Below, piece by piece: positions 46,133 through 58,982 of a stretch of 64,000 bases of DNA. The stretch's first letter is position 1; each line of letters begins with the position of its first letter. The stretch lies in NCBI GenBank assembly GCA_027576995.1, contig JANBQC010000040.1:1-64000 (forward strand), in the 5' to 3' direction. The notes under the pieces were generated by a model. The model did no database searches, was not told where the DNA came from, and saw only the letters and a list, made by a program, of their open reading frames with translations. The stretch is from Dimargaris cristalligena (Eukaryota; Kickxellomycota; Dimargaritomycetes; Dimargaritales; Dimargaritaceae). The position numbers were made by a program, and so were the translations under genes.

Positions 46133-46408
46133 GTGGAGAGGTGCACCCCCCAGGGCTGCGCTATATACAATATACTCATTGGCCAAAATGTTTATCTAAA
46201 GAACGCCTCCGGGGAATATACGGATATATATAAAACCGACTATTATTCATCAAAAAGTCGAAAAGAAGATGTTAGTAGATTGATGTATAGAGAGTTTGCA
46301 GTTATGGGCACCTTATTTGAAAAATACCAATCGAAAGTATCCCCAACTGGGAAAAATCTGAAGATGTCACACCCTGGCTGGAACATACAATTTAACTCGG
46401 TATTTTAG
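46133..46408 (+). pseudogene. Orphan protein-like open stretch
   Basis: A 91-codon open stretch starting at a GTG codon; its first ATG is internal. The translation (NVYLKNASGEYTDIYKTDYY, SRLMYREFAVMGTLFEKYQS) has a balanced, protein-like composition, but no family was recognised, and no splice acceptor was found at its start. It may be an exon of an eroded gene or a transposon remnant next to the CpG-depleted island. Confidence 0.25.
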
Positions 46409-48111
46409 ATGTTAGTGTGGCCGTTTCAGTAAACTAATTCAATATTTTCCATCAACACAGATAAAGGCATCTGTCCATAGCCCCACCATTATCCATATTG
46501 CCACAGCAGCATTGTATTATATGCGGAAATATCCAGTCTGATTTCCTTATTATTGGGCATTTCCTTAGACTTATTTCTATCATAATTAAAAAGATTGGTT
46601 TATTATGGTATTTTAATAAATAGCATCCCAATATAAAAAGGATGCCACATCCTGATACATGCAGTTTCTTATACCCATATACAAATATAGTAGAAACAAT
46701 AGTACAAGTATCGGGCCTCATTTAACCTACAATTATGCAGGCACCTCCCAGTGTTTGATCAACTGGTGGCTGGGACATTGGCCTGACCCCAGTCAGCCTC
46801 GATGAGCTCATAGCAGGGGTCAAACACAGGGTAATCCCTCAGAACAAAAGAGGGATACCCAGAACCACCCTGTTGGGGGTGGCTAAGGTGAATTAGTCCC
46901 TGCATTATTGCAGGAAGAGGCTTAAGAATGGCCATGGTGAGGGGGGGAGGAGATAAAAGTGGGAGGTGGGGGGGGGGGAAGTAAGGTGAAAGGTTAAGGG
47001 GAGAAAAAGGTGGAAAGGGAGCAACAGCTATGGTAAGTGTATCCAAAATATGTTGCTAATAAGTGGGTACTAGGAATGGAGTTTTTGTGCCTATTTATAA
47101 TCTGCTGATTGTTTTATTAATCAGACATTACATTGGTACCTAACTACTTTTTCAACATGGTCTGCAAGTGGGTGTCTATTCCAATACCCTATTGGGTCAA
47201 CAATACCCTTGTCAGTAGCGTATATTAGGAATTGACCAAGGAATAGCTATTATACCTCATTATTTCCTTTGTTGCCTTATTCAAGTGGCTTCATGAACAT
47301 ATACAGTTAGTATATCTGTCTTACAATATACATTATACTATGGTTAGGCACAATTAATAGGTGTCTTATGGCCTACAGCAACTAATCCTAAGATAGGGTT
47401 ATGGCTGAACCTTTGGACTGGAGGCTTCTAAATAAAAAGATTTTCATAATAACTATGCAGAAAAACTTCTTGATTTTCCAGGTCTGTGTTTTTTTCAAGG
47501 ATGATCAGACCAGCTATAACAGCTAAACCCTTCATTGTTACCCACCGTATGGGTTATTCAAGGAGATGGATCCACTTATCAACCATTATAATGGGCTGGC
47601 AATGGTTCTGATAGACCCTGCTGGTCCTGATTAACCACTGATCAAATGATTACAGTCTAGGCATAGCTTAATCCCAGCTAAATGCCGCGCCCCTAACAGG
47701 AAGGATGAAGTTTCCTACCCTTCAGTGATTGATTATAATAGTGGACGAACCTGGAATTACTGATAGTTATTTAAAATACAATTGGGATAGGCCATGTGAA
47801 CTAAATTATTAGTGGTTTACATTGACACCAACTGCGGCATTGGAGGAGATGACTGGCCTAAATGGTGGCTGTGCCCTATTTTTATGAATTGTATAGTAAG
47901 CCGGGGTATTCTAAGGCAATCTTCACATTGCCATGGTCACCGGGATTCTTCATCTTATCTTCACCAATTTTAGGTCACGGTTAAACATTGGCAGGTTCTA
48001 TTAGTTGAATAGAAGTCTCCCTGGCCTATTGTGCTACAGCCTTGTTGTCTACCTTGACTGCGGGGTACTGAAAAATCTGATGGTTCAGCATTTGCCTGTT
48101 AATAGCATGGA
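46409..48111. other. CpG-depleted repeat-like island
   Basis: Very few CpG dinucleotides (about a dozen read by eye over 46430-48350) against many TpG and CpA. No ORF longer than about 100 codons and no transposase motif. The signature is that of an old methylated transposon or other silenced DNA. Confidence 0.55.
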
Positions 48112-48366
48112 CTTAATGGTGGAAAAGTATATCATTATTATGAAGATCCTATAGATTGTTTAGAACAATTGGGCCTAAATTACCAGGATGTCTTGTTTGG
48201 CGTCTTTAATCCAGAAGGGCATTACAGGCCATGCTACCATAGCATGGTTTCATACCTATTATCATTGAAAGGAAATTCAGCCCAGTTTCATCCAGTTTTA
48301 AATGACATGCATATGGTTAAATCAATAGGATATACCCATATTATGTTATATGTTCCGCAGCGGTAG
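48112..48366 (+). pseudogene. Protein-like remnant inside the CpG-depleted island
   Basis: An 84-codon open stretch with a natural stop (GLNYQDVLFGVFNPEGHYRP, later SIGYTHIMLYVPQR). Its composition is protein-like, and the upstream in-frame stop is TAG. It sits in CpG-depleted DNA and has no recognised relative, so it is best read as a fragment of a decayed mobile-element or host gene. Confidence 0.3.
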
Positions 48367-48474
48367 TACAGCCACCATGTGAGGAATCCAAACCCATGGG
48401 TATGTGGGTTGTTGTGCTTTTTTTTGACCACCTAATAGTGATTGTTGCATTTGGAAGGGGAATGAGGTAATACA

Positions 48475-48617
48475 ATATGGGTGAAATTCGGCTTGGTTGT
48501 ATAAGGTTGTAACAGATATGTGTATGGGATATTAGTAGGATGTTTATTTTCAACTAGTAGTATTCCCCTCATCAAATGGATTTTTTGTTATACAGCCTTG
48601 TTGAACTGCTCCCATAT
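48475..48617 (+). mobile_element. MITE copy, full length
   Basis: 143 bp from ATATGGGTGAAATTCGG to CTGCTCCCATAT, with the GTTGTATAAGG / TTATACAGCC inverted ends and the TTTTCAACTAGTAGTAT core. Same family as 51591-51735. Confidence 0.85.
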
Positions 48618-48906
48618 GGTCCTTAGTTTTCTAAGGTTCATTGTTCCGCCAAAGTAGATAATTGGATCACCTGGTGATTGCCCGTTGCAAAAATGTACCG
48701 CCGGGTACTCTAGTAGCGGTATTCAATTGATCGATGCAGGAGCGGAGCGTAAAATATATCACAGATAGGATTTCCCATATCCCGCTTTTTTGATAGCGAG
48801 ATCAACCTGGTAATCGGACACGTGGATTAGGGTGGATAGCAGAAGAACCAATAATTCAGAGACTAATTTGAAGGGGTTATTTTCGAAAGAAATACGGATC
48901 ATTACT

Positions 48907-48968
48907 TTGGGTGAAATTCAAGTCAACTGTAGAGGCTTTCGAATAAAATGGATTTTTTGGTTCACTCA
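48907..48968 (+). mobile_element. Internally deleted MITE remnant
   Basis: TTGGGTGAAATTCAAGTCAA (left end) runs almost directly into AAATGGATTTTTTGGTTC, a piece of the right half. The middle of the element and the right terminus are missing. Confidence 0.4.
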
Positions 48969-49118
48969 ACTTGGCAGAACACGCCAGCTTATTTATCTTA
49001 TGAAGGCAAATCTCACCTATACAAGTTCTGGGTACTAGTTGGTGATTAGTAAGATTGTGTGTGTAATACCGTCCGGAATGCCACAATTGATTGACAGGGT
49101 TAGATATCAAATCCCGTT

Positions 49119-49263
49119 TATAAGGGTTAAGTTCATTCAGGCTGTATAATGAAAAATCCATTGGATGGGGCAAATATTACTGATTAAAAGCTATTCTCAC
49201 ATATATTTGCCCATACACGTATTATGTAAAACCTTATACAGCTGTTTTGAATCTCACCCATAT
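49119..49263 (-). mobile_element. MITE copy, full length, inverted
   Basis: 145 bp; reads GTTCATTCAGGCTGTATAAT at the left and CTTATACAGCTGTTTTGAAT to CTCACCCATAT at the right, the reverse orientation of 51591-51735. The terminal bases at the left (TAAGGG) have diverged. Confidence 0.8.
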
Positions 49264-50296
49264 TTTACCCACCACATCTATGTTGTTTTTTTTTTGCTTT
49301 TATCTTAACATCTGTTCTAACTATGCTTATCCTATCAATACAGCAATTTACTTCAGCAAACCAATTATAATTGATATATTTACATCGAGTGCGTCTATTG
49401 TTTGCTACCTTTTATCTTTTTATATATTTTGAATTGCAATTGACTTACTTTCAGTGTTCTACTTTGCTTATAAAAGATGTTTGAACCCTGCGAAGGAAAC
49501 ACAGCAGTCATCTAACTATCTGTTGTTCATATATTGAGGATATTAATTTCGCTAGTATTTTCAGCGTAATTTAGCCATTATAATATCATATTAACCGCGC
49601 CCTCGTAACCAGACTGTCTGCACCCTTGAGTATTGACATGCCATTTGGCCAGGGATCCTCCATCTCGGTGTCTCCACGCCTGGATAAGGAAGCTGAGACC
49701 ATATTTTACACTACTAAGTCTAATGTATCGAAGGTGAAGCAAACCAGTACCACAACTACCGCATTACTGACTATATTCATCACCCAGACTAATTTGTGTC
49801 ATACTTTTTTTTTGCTTGATGGGACTGGCAACGCCGGTAAATGAGAATTTCCGTGGAAAGATACTTCGACAGATGAACGAGACATTGTGCTAATAGAAAT
49901 TGCTTTGGATAGCACAGTCGGTTGGCTGAATTTGGCATCCTATTCTAATAGATGAAAATACTATTGAAAAGAAACTGTTAGATTGTAACCCCTTCAGAGC
50001 GATGCTGCCATAAAACCACACTGCAATTATATTATTCATCTTCGATACTTCATTTGCAGTATTAGCCAGTGCCATTAAATTGCAGACGGCTATAGTTTAG
50101 CTAAAGACATCGGAACAATATCTTGGAATAAGAATTTCCCTCGTCGATAATCAGGGCCGTAAGGATATTTAGGGTTCTAGAACCCTCATCCCGCGGGTTG
50201 TTGCTGCCAACCCCCTCCCCCCCTAAACCTTGAAAACAACACTTCGGCTTAGTAGTTTTATAAACCACAGAGAACCCAAATTCGCTTAGAAGAGAC
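49264..50296. other. Intergenic, downstream of REV3
   Basis: AT-rich with no recognised gene. A frame at 49638-49844 starts with ATG and codes 68 residues (MPFGQGSSISVSPRLDKEAE at the start), but it has no known relative and is not called. A T/C tract and the REV3 3' region are at the right end. Confidence 0.45.
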
Positions 50297-53200
50297 TCAC
50301 AGTTCTTGCCATTCCTGCTCAATATCATGCGCGCAGTTCCAATACAATGGCCGAGTGGTAAGTTCCGCCTGGCTTTTGATTTGCTCATAGTAAATCGGGC
50401 AGTCGAGGGAGCTGCAGATCAATGGATGCCCAACGGGGGCCCGCAGCAAAAAATCCGGTACCGAGGTGCACTGACTGCAACACTGGTTGAGAAATTGATG
50501 GCGTCGTTCCATGCGTTGAACCTTTAGGGTCAGAGTAAGGATGGTGGCCTGGGGTTGATTGGCACATGCAGGACATATATCTACCGCATCGCAGTCAGGG
50601 TTGTGTATATAATGGGTTCGTTAGAATCGAAAACGACCAGTGGGAATCAACATTGGCCTCCCATTGCCCACAGAGTCCGTGGTATTGAATTAGTATTGTG
50701 GGCAATAGTGTCAATACATTTCAACAGCCTACCATGTTGGCCTACCTTGTTTAGTTTGAGTTGAACAAACGAGGCACTGGTGGTATTTAAAATATTGATC
50801 CAATGTGGTTCGCGGAAGATTCGTTGGTGCGCCACTCGAGTCCAAACCACCCGTTTGATGGTATAACGAGTGAAGCATTCGGCGGTTATGGCTACTTTTG
50901 GGCATTTCGTTGAACCAATGGTGTAAATCCACTCCAATAAGTGTAAATATTCGATTGAGGCTGGGGATTATTTGCTTAAGAATGTAATACCGGCCGTGTA
51001 GCCGCATCTGAGGGTTGGCCAGAAGCTCCCGCGGACTCATCACTTGGTCAGCCAGCCGGTCCTGGGGTCCACCGTAGACCACCACGTACGGGACACGCTC
51101 GCCATACTGGGGTTCCTGCCGGGGATCCACCGCCATATGCTTCAGGGACACAATAGCGCCCGGGGGCGGGAGGCGGTTGGGGTTATACACGCCTAATTTG
51201 ACCTCCTTAGCGAAGACGAAATCCTGGATACTAACCCGTCCCCTCGAGATCTTACCCCATTCGCGGTGCAAGTAGGTCCGAATGCGGGTCAAATCCTGAT
51301 GCTCGAAAAGTAGCCGAAGACACTTCTCCATTATTTTCTGGGTAGCGGGGCAGCCATCACGCCGGACGGTTTCAATGCCTTTGCCTTCAAATATGGGCTC
51401 GGCTTGGCGGCGGTGTTCGTATTTATAACCGACATAGCGCTTCTTAGCCAAGAGCACACAAGGATGGTAAACCTATAAAGTGAATAACACCCATTAGCCC
51501 ACAGTGGTATAGTTCAGCTGGTTAGCCGGCGAATATGAAAAGTGGGGACTGGGGCCGGGTAATAAGATGGATTTGAACAGCATTTTGTCGATATGGGTGA
51601 AATTCAAACCAGCTGTTTAAGGTTTTATATGATACATGTATGGGTGAATAATCTGTGAGAATAGCTTTTAACCAGTAATATTGGCCTCATCCAATGGATT
51701 TTTCATTATACAGCCTGAATGAACTTCTCCCATATACTAGCGTTCAGTCCAACCAGCCGCATAGATTGATATGTGTATTAGAAGTGGGAATGGGCTTTAG
51801 TGGGTGTGCTTACCTTTTCAAATTTTAGTTTGACGGGTGGTGGGTTTTGGTCCGAAATAAACTTCGCCATTTCTTCGCCAATGTCAAAGGCCTGGTCCCG
51901 GGTCGCTCCCGGCAAATAGACAAAAAGACTATCCGTATCCCCATAGACCACTTTGGCGTTCCAAGTCGGGTGGTTATTCACCGCAGCAATGGCCCGCTCC
52001 AGAGTCTCCCGACCCGTCTGAACGATGCTATCGGCGATGTCCACGCAGGGCATTCGACCGGAGAAACTGGCCCCGATGTAGCCGTAGGTTACATTAGCGA
52101 CCAGTTTGAGGGCCATTTGAAAAGAGTCCAGCTTCCGTACCCGGGCCTGGAGCAGGGCCCGTCGGTCGCGGGTGGCGGTGACCTTGGCGGTCTCAATGAG
52201 TAGTTGACTAATCCGGGCCATTTGTTGTTTAACCAAGACTCGAGTATCAAGTATTTCGGTGAGCATCCGGGCCACTAAGCTCTGTCGAACCGGTGCCTTG
52301 ACGTACATGGCCCCATTGGGGGCAACTTGAAGTAGATTATGCCTGGCCAACGTCCCTACGAGTCCACGGGGTAGGTTTACTTCGCCCGCCCCCATAGGTT
52401 TGGGCTGATCGAAGGTTGCCATCATGCCGAGGCAGGTTGAATAGCAGTAGTTGTAGGCGATCATGATGGATGGGTACAGGGATTGGAAGTCCAGGACGAT
52501 CAAAGGGCTGGTGTAAAGGTTCGATTGGGGCTCCATTACCAATGGTAGGCACTCGGCTGCGCGCTGTTGAGCGACCTTCTTAGCCCCCGGGGAAAGGGTC
52601 ATAAAATTCTCGGGCTTAGTCAAGCGGAGCATCATCGCCTCCACTTTAAACTGCGACCCTCGGGTGAGAACAGAAAAGAAATCCACACCGTATACTTTGG
52701 CGAATTCGCTCGACTGGTGGATAACATTGCTGGCATCCAGGAGTTTGTTGGTTAGTTCGGCCCTCTCTAAATGGTACTGATATACACGGCTCTGCAGGAT
52801 GGGGGATCCCTCCGTAGACCATCGGGTAAGTGTGTCATAGTCAAAGCGGGGTACCCTGGTCCAAAGTAATTGGGGTTGGTCGTACAAAAGACACATGTAT
52901 ATATAGAGAGGAGGAGATAATAATTATACGATGGTGGTTAGTTGACTAAGTGATAGCTTATAATTTTTTTTGTATAGTCATGTTTCAAGTACAGGCCAGC
53001 TGTATTAAATATACTCTCTCAAAAAAAAAACAGTTCACCTACCGACGGTGGAGAAAGTGGTATACAACATTTTCAAAAGAAAATATATTCAAGGCGCAGC
53101 GGCTCTTCATTATCCGCCAAACGTTAAGCACATGTCGGCCACTGATCTGAATCGACGATGATTTGCGACGGCGGTACGCTTCCGCGGCATGTCGTTCCAC

Positions 53201-56200
53201 CCGAGGGTTTGCGGGAGCGCCCGGCGGCCCCATATCAGAAGGTAAGTCTGGTCGATCCTTGGTGGTTGGGTCGACTCGCAGGCGGGAGAGCATTTCGTTT
53301 AGGTCCAGGTGGTAAACCCACGCAGCTCGGTCCAGGAGATACCCCCATGACCCATTCTGGATCTCGTACCCCGCAATAATATCAGGGTCCCAGCGACGCG
53401 TAATCCAGTGGCACAGAATGTGCAAGAGGCGAGTCTCATCCTGCAAGGGGACTAATATAACATCGGAGTTCGTTCGATTACAGGAGCTTCGGATAAGGCG
53501 CGCGAGGGCCGGGTCTCCTGATGGGATTTCATCACCATTGGTAGGCGTGGCTACGGCATCGCAGTAGAAAATATAGGTTTGGAAGGTCTTGGATCCACTG
53601 GTGTTACCCTCTGATGAGTTGGTGGAGAGTTCTTCGGTGCTGGTCGCTTGCTGGGAAAAATCTGTGGGTTCCCAAAGGCTGCAGAAGATTGCCTGGATTG
53701 GATCGTGAAGTGGATCAGGACAGAGCGATCCCCGGGTATTTACTAGGAAGTTTAATTATACAAATCATTTTTTAAAACGGGTCAACCGAAAGTCAGCAAA
53801 TGAGGAGGGCTATATTGAGAATTCTAGAACCGCCAATAATTGGGCATTTTCTCTATCAAGCCCGTTGGAATTCACGGAAACCCCCCAGATTTACAAGACT
53901 AGCGTACCTTAATAGGCGTGGCTGCATTGGCTTCTACAGAAACACGACTGTACTTACCATGTATTTCTAGACTTAAGACCGACATGAGCGTGTGGAAAGT
54001 CGCGGCTTGCGGCGTGCTGTAGTTCTGACTGACTTTATAGTCAGGACGCCTTCGGTTACTAGGGCCTTGAATCTACGGGTGAGTCGATATACCGATCCAA
54101 ACAGAAGCAAATGTTAGGTTATTCCATGAAAACCAACTAATAACCCTGGTATTTAAACAGCAGAGAATAGTGTGTGTGGAACATACAGAGCTAGAAAGTC
54201 GACTACAATATAATAAAAAGCAAGGACGTGTCGGGCGACAGAACATACCTGACTAATCTCAGGAGTTGCTGCCTCTGAATGGATGCCCTTCATGGGAGTA
54301 TCCCGGCAACTGGATGGTGATTGATACACGATGCCTGAAGCCTTCGACTGTTGTGCTACTATGGCACCGCGCAGTTGACATGGTGGACAAGCCAGTAAAG
54401 GTATTCGGAAATACAGGGTAGGAATTAATAACCAGCACCTCAACCGTCAATAATAATAATCGTCACCGCCAATGGTGTTGGCTGGAAAGATGACAATGGA
54501 GTACCACCCTTCGCAATATACACGTTTTCTGTGCGACGGAACTACTAATTCGGAATGATCGGATATGGCTGGACTTACGTGTACCTGGTGAGCAGAGCCA
54601 GTCTCGGATCGATTTAGTGGATGGGGGTTTCGCCGCTAATGTCCAATGCCGGAAGCCCGACAAGTTGGGCCGGTGATTCAATTTTTCCGATTCGACCATA
54701 CTGAATGCTGGTGCCTGGTAAACCACCGGTGCCAAATTATACGTTGGTAGACTGGAGAGCAGCTCCTGGTGGGTTGGTGGTGGACGTGCATACCGAAAAC
54801 ACCTCTTCCCTGAACCAATATCAGCCGATTTGGGGTCTTCTGGTTCAGATTCCACATCCATTCCATTACCCCAGAACTGTTGGGAGAGTGGCTCGTCAGG
54901 AATGAGTGGCCCTGGGGAATGCGAGATATTGGGTGGTGAATTGATATACCTAAGGGATTCCCCTGGTGTAAAATCACCTGTATTTTGACTCTGGGTAGGC
55001 CACCAACCGTTATTGGCCGGCGAGTATGTCGGTTCCACATCAGAAGTATCAAGGAGCAGTCGCTTTTGGCTTATTGCTTCGTCTACGTCATAAATTATAG
55101 GCATTGCAGAATCAATCGCCTCCGGAACTGGGGGTGGTAGGATAGCGCCCAATAGTGGTGGTGAACTACCTAATGTTAGACTAGTCAGTTGCGCAGTATG
55201 CTTAACTGTCGACGAAGGACATGGTGTCGCCGGAGGCTGCCATTCTGCTGTGAATATAGGAGTTGGTCGGAATCCAGAAGCACTAGCAGAATGACTTGCG
55301 GTTAGCCGAGGAGCCAGATTGGCAATAGGCGTATTAAACAGCGATTCGATAGTCAGAGGGACCTGCGTAGCAGTGGGCGAGGAAGCAGCCCGTGGTGTTT
55401 TGAAGGGCGATTGAACACCAGATAAGTCAGTATAGTCTCGGTACACCGAACTGGCCTGGGTGCGAAGCTCGGCGGGGGTGGCCCAAAGTAGCGGAGACGC
55501 AAGTGGTGAATTGGGCGGATCATCGGTTGAGCCTGCTGAAGACAAAATCGGACTCGGAACCCAACTTTTAGGTGGGGTGGGGGATGTAGTCGTCGAGGCC
55601 GAAAATTGGGACGGTCGGTCCCGAGGTGTCGCGTCAAGTAGTTGGGACATCCACGTCGGATCTGGCGACACTGGGATGGACTTAGGCGCCCCACCTGTCA
55701 AATCAGTGGGCGATAATTGATATATGCCGTCTTCCTCCATATCATCTATTTCATCGCCCAAACATGTAGGTAGACGGCCTTGGTATACTACCGGCGGGGG
55801 GCGTGTGAAGAGAGGGGTCCGGGATACAGGCTTTTTTTTTAAAGGGGAGCGATGACCACGTGAAGTGTCGGATCTTCTACGGGACTGACGAGTAGTTGAG
55901 ACGATAGTAGACCGGTGCGAAGGCCCAATTGTCAAAGAGGAGGTTCGTGGAGGCCGACTAGGTGTAACCGATGAGGGGAAAGTATTATTATGTACAGGTT
56001 TCCGGGTAGAATCACGGGCCTGTCGGCGGGAGGAGGTGAAGTGGAGGGGCGTGATGGTTGAGGGGGTCGATGTTAGACCCTCCTTACTCGGAAGCAGCCG
56101 TTCGGGCCTGGCTGAAGAAGAACGGCCTGGTGTTAAACTAGGACTATTGGCGGGGGGAAGCTGGCCACTTGGTTGCAGTGGGATCTGAGGATATTGTGGA

Positions 56201-58670
56201 CGGGCATGCGGAGATGGTTTCAGGGAGAGTCGTTTAGTACTAAACTTGAGCGCGGGGCGGTGTCGGGGTTTTTTAATAGGTGGGGGCCGCGGGTTGGTTG
56301 AAGACCGGGTATTGTCCGTCGGAGCTTTAATACAGGGGATGTCGTCAGCCCCATCCCACTGCGGAATCGGCCAGGTGGATGGAATTGGAGTTAAATATTG
56401 GGATAATTGGGAATCCTCTGGGGTATTATTCGGAATAGAGCCGGCTGAAAGGTCCTCAGTGATCGGCATATCACCATTTCGGGATGAGTGATCGGCAAGT
56501 GGGGAAGGCAGGCTACTTTCACTGCCGGAGTCCTCTTGCCCCATATCCCGCAGAATCTCCCATAGCTCCATATCTATTTCGTCCAATTCGTCCGCTTCTA
56601 GGTTGGGGTCCTCTAAGATCTCATCACACTGAGGTTCAATAAATGGAGCGTCGGAGTGACCATTAGGGATGTCTGATTCTAGCACCATACCGGTGGAGGG
56701 AGAAGTCGAAGGTTTATCAGGGGTTAACAAAGAGCCCGGAGCCCATTGATGCTCCTGTGATAGATTCCGCTCTCCAGGGGTCAAGCAATGGGCCCGGGAA
56801 TGGGCGATTGCCCGATGGTTCACAATGCTTTGGGTTGGTGGAACTAACGAGTTTTCATAATCGAGGCATTCATTGGGAATATATAACATCAAGCACGTCA
56901 AGAATATACAATGTCAAAAATTACTCGTAGTAAACCATTTTCATTGGGGGGATCCTTAAGATTTGATGAAGTATTAGTAAATGTTTAAGGGCTTCAGAGT
57001 TACCCTGAGACTTACCCGATTCGGTTCCACTACATTGCGTAAATGTTGGCAGTCCTGCTGGTAATTGTCGGGGCCGCTGAACAATGGCCTCGAACGAAGT
57101 GGGTATGAGTCGCATTTTGGCACAGCTGGATACTGATACTGCCATTCCGGGAGGAAAATTAGACCAATATTGCTGGATATTGTTCCACCGATCCCGCGAT
57201 TGGTCATTTATGGGGGAACTACTAGGATGACAAAGTTGCCGAAAACAATGGGAGTCGTAATTGGTGAAGGATTTATCCCCACAATCATCGTTTTGAATGT
57301 ACCGCTTTAAAAGGGTTCGCAGCTGGTCTTCATTCGACCATTTCGGATAGTATAATTGGGGGGAAGATGGTGAGGGTGAGCCCACAGGCCTGTCGGTAGT
57401 TTTGGATTTTGACTTCGCGGAGGGAGTATTCGGTGCGGTTCCAATATCAAAACTTTGAACCATCTACGCTCTGGATAAAGTATGGAAGCATGCAGTTAGT
57501 CGTTTTTTTTTCAGCTTGGAGTTAAGACACTCGCCAATAGAATGGCCGAAATCGGCCCGTAACCACTCCGTGGCACTAAGTAAATATTAATAACCGCATA
57601 CCTCAACAATGCTAGCGAGCGAGGGTACAAGGCGAGCGCTCGGAACTTTGGGCACCACTTGCGACTCGGCAACTCGGTTATGCATGTTACGAGCCCGTAC
57701 CCAGTACTGGTTAACGATAGCCTGGCCCATAACGTCGACTTCTTGAGCACACCAAGTAGCGGGCTCGAGTGCCTGGTGATTAGAGGAGAGGGCGGGCCAA
57801 GCACTGACTGACGGCACTGGGCCACTAGACCGGCGAGTAAAAGAGTCTGCTACGACCCAGTCCATCCCGTACAGGTTGTGATCGATCATAAACTGCAACA
57901 AGTAAGGGATATGGGCCTCGTAGACATCGAACGGGGTGTCTAATACAGCGCCGCGCTGTAATAGCTCGGCAAGAATGCGGCCATGGCCCGGCTGGCTGTA
58001 GTGCACTTTCCAAAAAAGCAGCTCACCAACATGATAGCCGTAGAATGGTATGCCGCGTACTAGGGTAAGCTGAGTAACCAGGGGGTTTCGACGAGGATCG
58101 ATGGCAGAATGCCCAACGGCCACGGCAAGCGCGTGGTTTAGACTTAATGATAGCTCAGTGCGGTATTCTGTGGATGGGAGAAACGGACAACCCCAATATC
58201 GCTTACAAAGTCGGTTATCTAGCTATAAACACAGTCTCCTGATGGACGATGAGGGGGCCAGAATACCACTGAGGGAGTGGATTGCAATATAATGAAAGTG
58301 ATCCTTTCGAAATGAATTGCATCGGTGAATCTTTTGGATAAAGTGGCTTACCATCGGCCGTCTCTAGTGAAGCACGATACGGGATATAAAGGTACGGCCA
58401 TACTTGGTGGACATGGATGCATACAGTGCTATTGGTTACCGCATCACGCCCGTATATGCGAATGACGGGGGCCTGGTGGGGTTGTCCCAGAGTGGCCGGG
58501 GCAGACGGCGCAACTTGATCCCAGGCCGTAGGCGGGCGATTGAGGTAGTAGTCAATGTGGGCGAGCCGGACGCGGAGACACCCGTTGACGGACTTGGTAC
58601 CAGGGCCGGGGGTGGCTTGGGGAGAGGAGGGCTCATTGGCGAATAGGCTCCGTTGACTTGGAAGGACCAT
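50297..58670 (-). CDS. REV3: DNA polymerase zeta catalytic subunit REV3 (10 exons)
   Basis: Model on the minus strand: 58670-58352, 58167-57602, 57463-57016, 56843-54579, 54358-54249, 54072-53958, 53742-53043, 52855-51814, 51472-50746, 50580-50297; 6576 nt, 2191 aa, all phases consistent. The N terminus has LRVRLAHIDYYL, VWPYLYIPY and IPFYGYHVGELLFWKVH; then a long Ser/Pro/Thr linker (exons 3-4); then SQIQGPSNRR, the inactive exonuclease-like domain (DPDIIAGYEIQNGSWGYLL, SGRHVLNVWRIMK), polymerase motif A DFQSLYPSIMIAYNYC near residue 1630, ANVTYGYIGASFSGRMPC, motif C YGDTDSLF near 1813, KKRYVGYKYE, and two cysteine clusters at the end (QCLVC...CPAC and CCSQC...CSSLDC), the zinc and Fe-S sites. 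B-family translesion polymerase acting with Rev7 in the nucleus. A MITE lies in the eighth intron. Confidence 0.95.
51591..51735 (+). mobile_element. MITE copy, full length, in a REV3 intron (type copy)
   Basis: 145 bp inside the REV3 intron at 51473-51813. Left end ATATGGGTGAAATTCAAACC, AGCTGTTTAAGG; right end CATTATACAGCCTGAATG, AACTTCTCCCATAT. The ends are imperfect inverted repeats of about 30 bases. The interior includes TTTTAACCAGTAATATTGGC. Because it lies in an intron, it does not interrupt the coding sequence. Confidence 0.88.
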
Positions 58671-58982
58671 TCCCGAAGGAGCTGAATTAAGCAGGGTAAC
58701 GTGATGGTGAATGTGTAGCTACGACGAGGTGGAGGATATAGGCATAGGTATAGGTATAGGTACAGGTACAGGGAAAGGTATATAAATACAATAAGTTGAA
58801 AAATAAAGGGAGCACGCTACACATAACCAGAAATGGAGGAGTTGCACTTGGGAACTGCTCCTGTTTAGGGAGGCCGTACATTCCTTTAGAGAAGGAGCCG
58901 CAGCATAGCTACCTCTCACTGAGCTGAGAGGAAAGGCTATTAATAAGCTGCGGTATATTTATTGTTTATAATCGGAGCCAAT

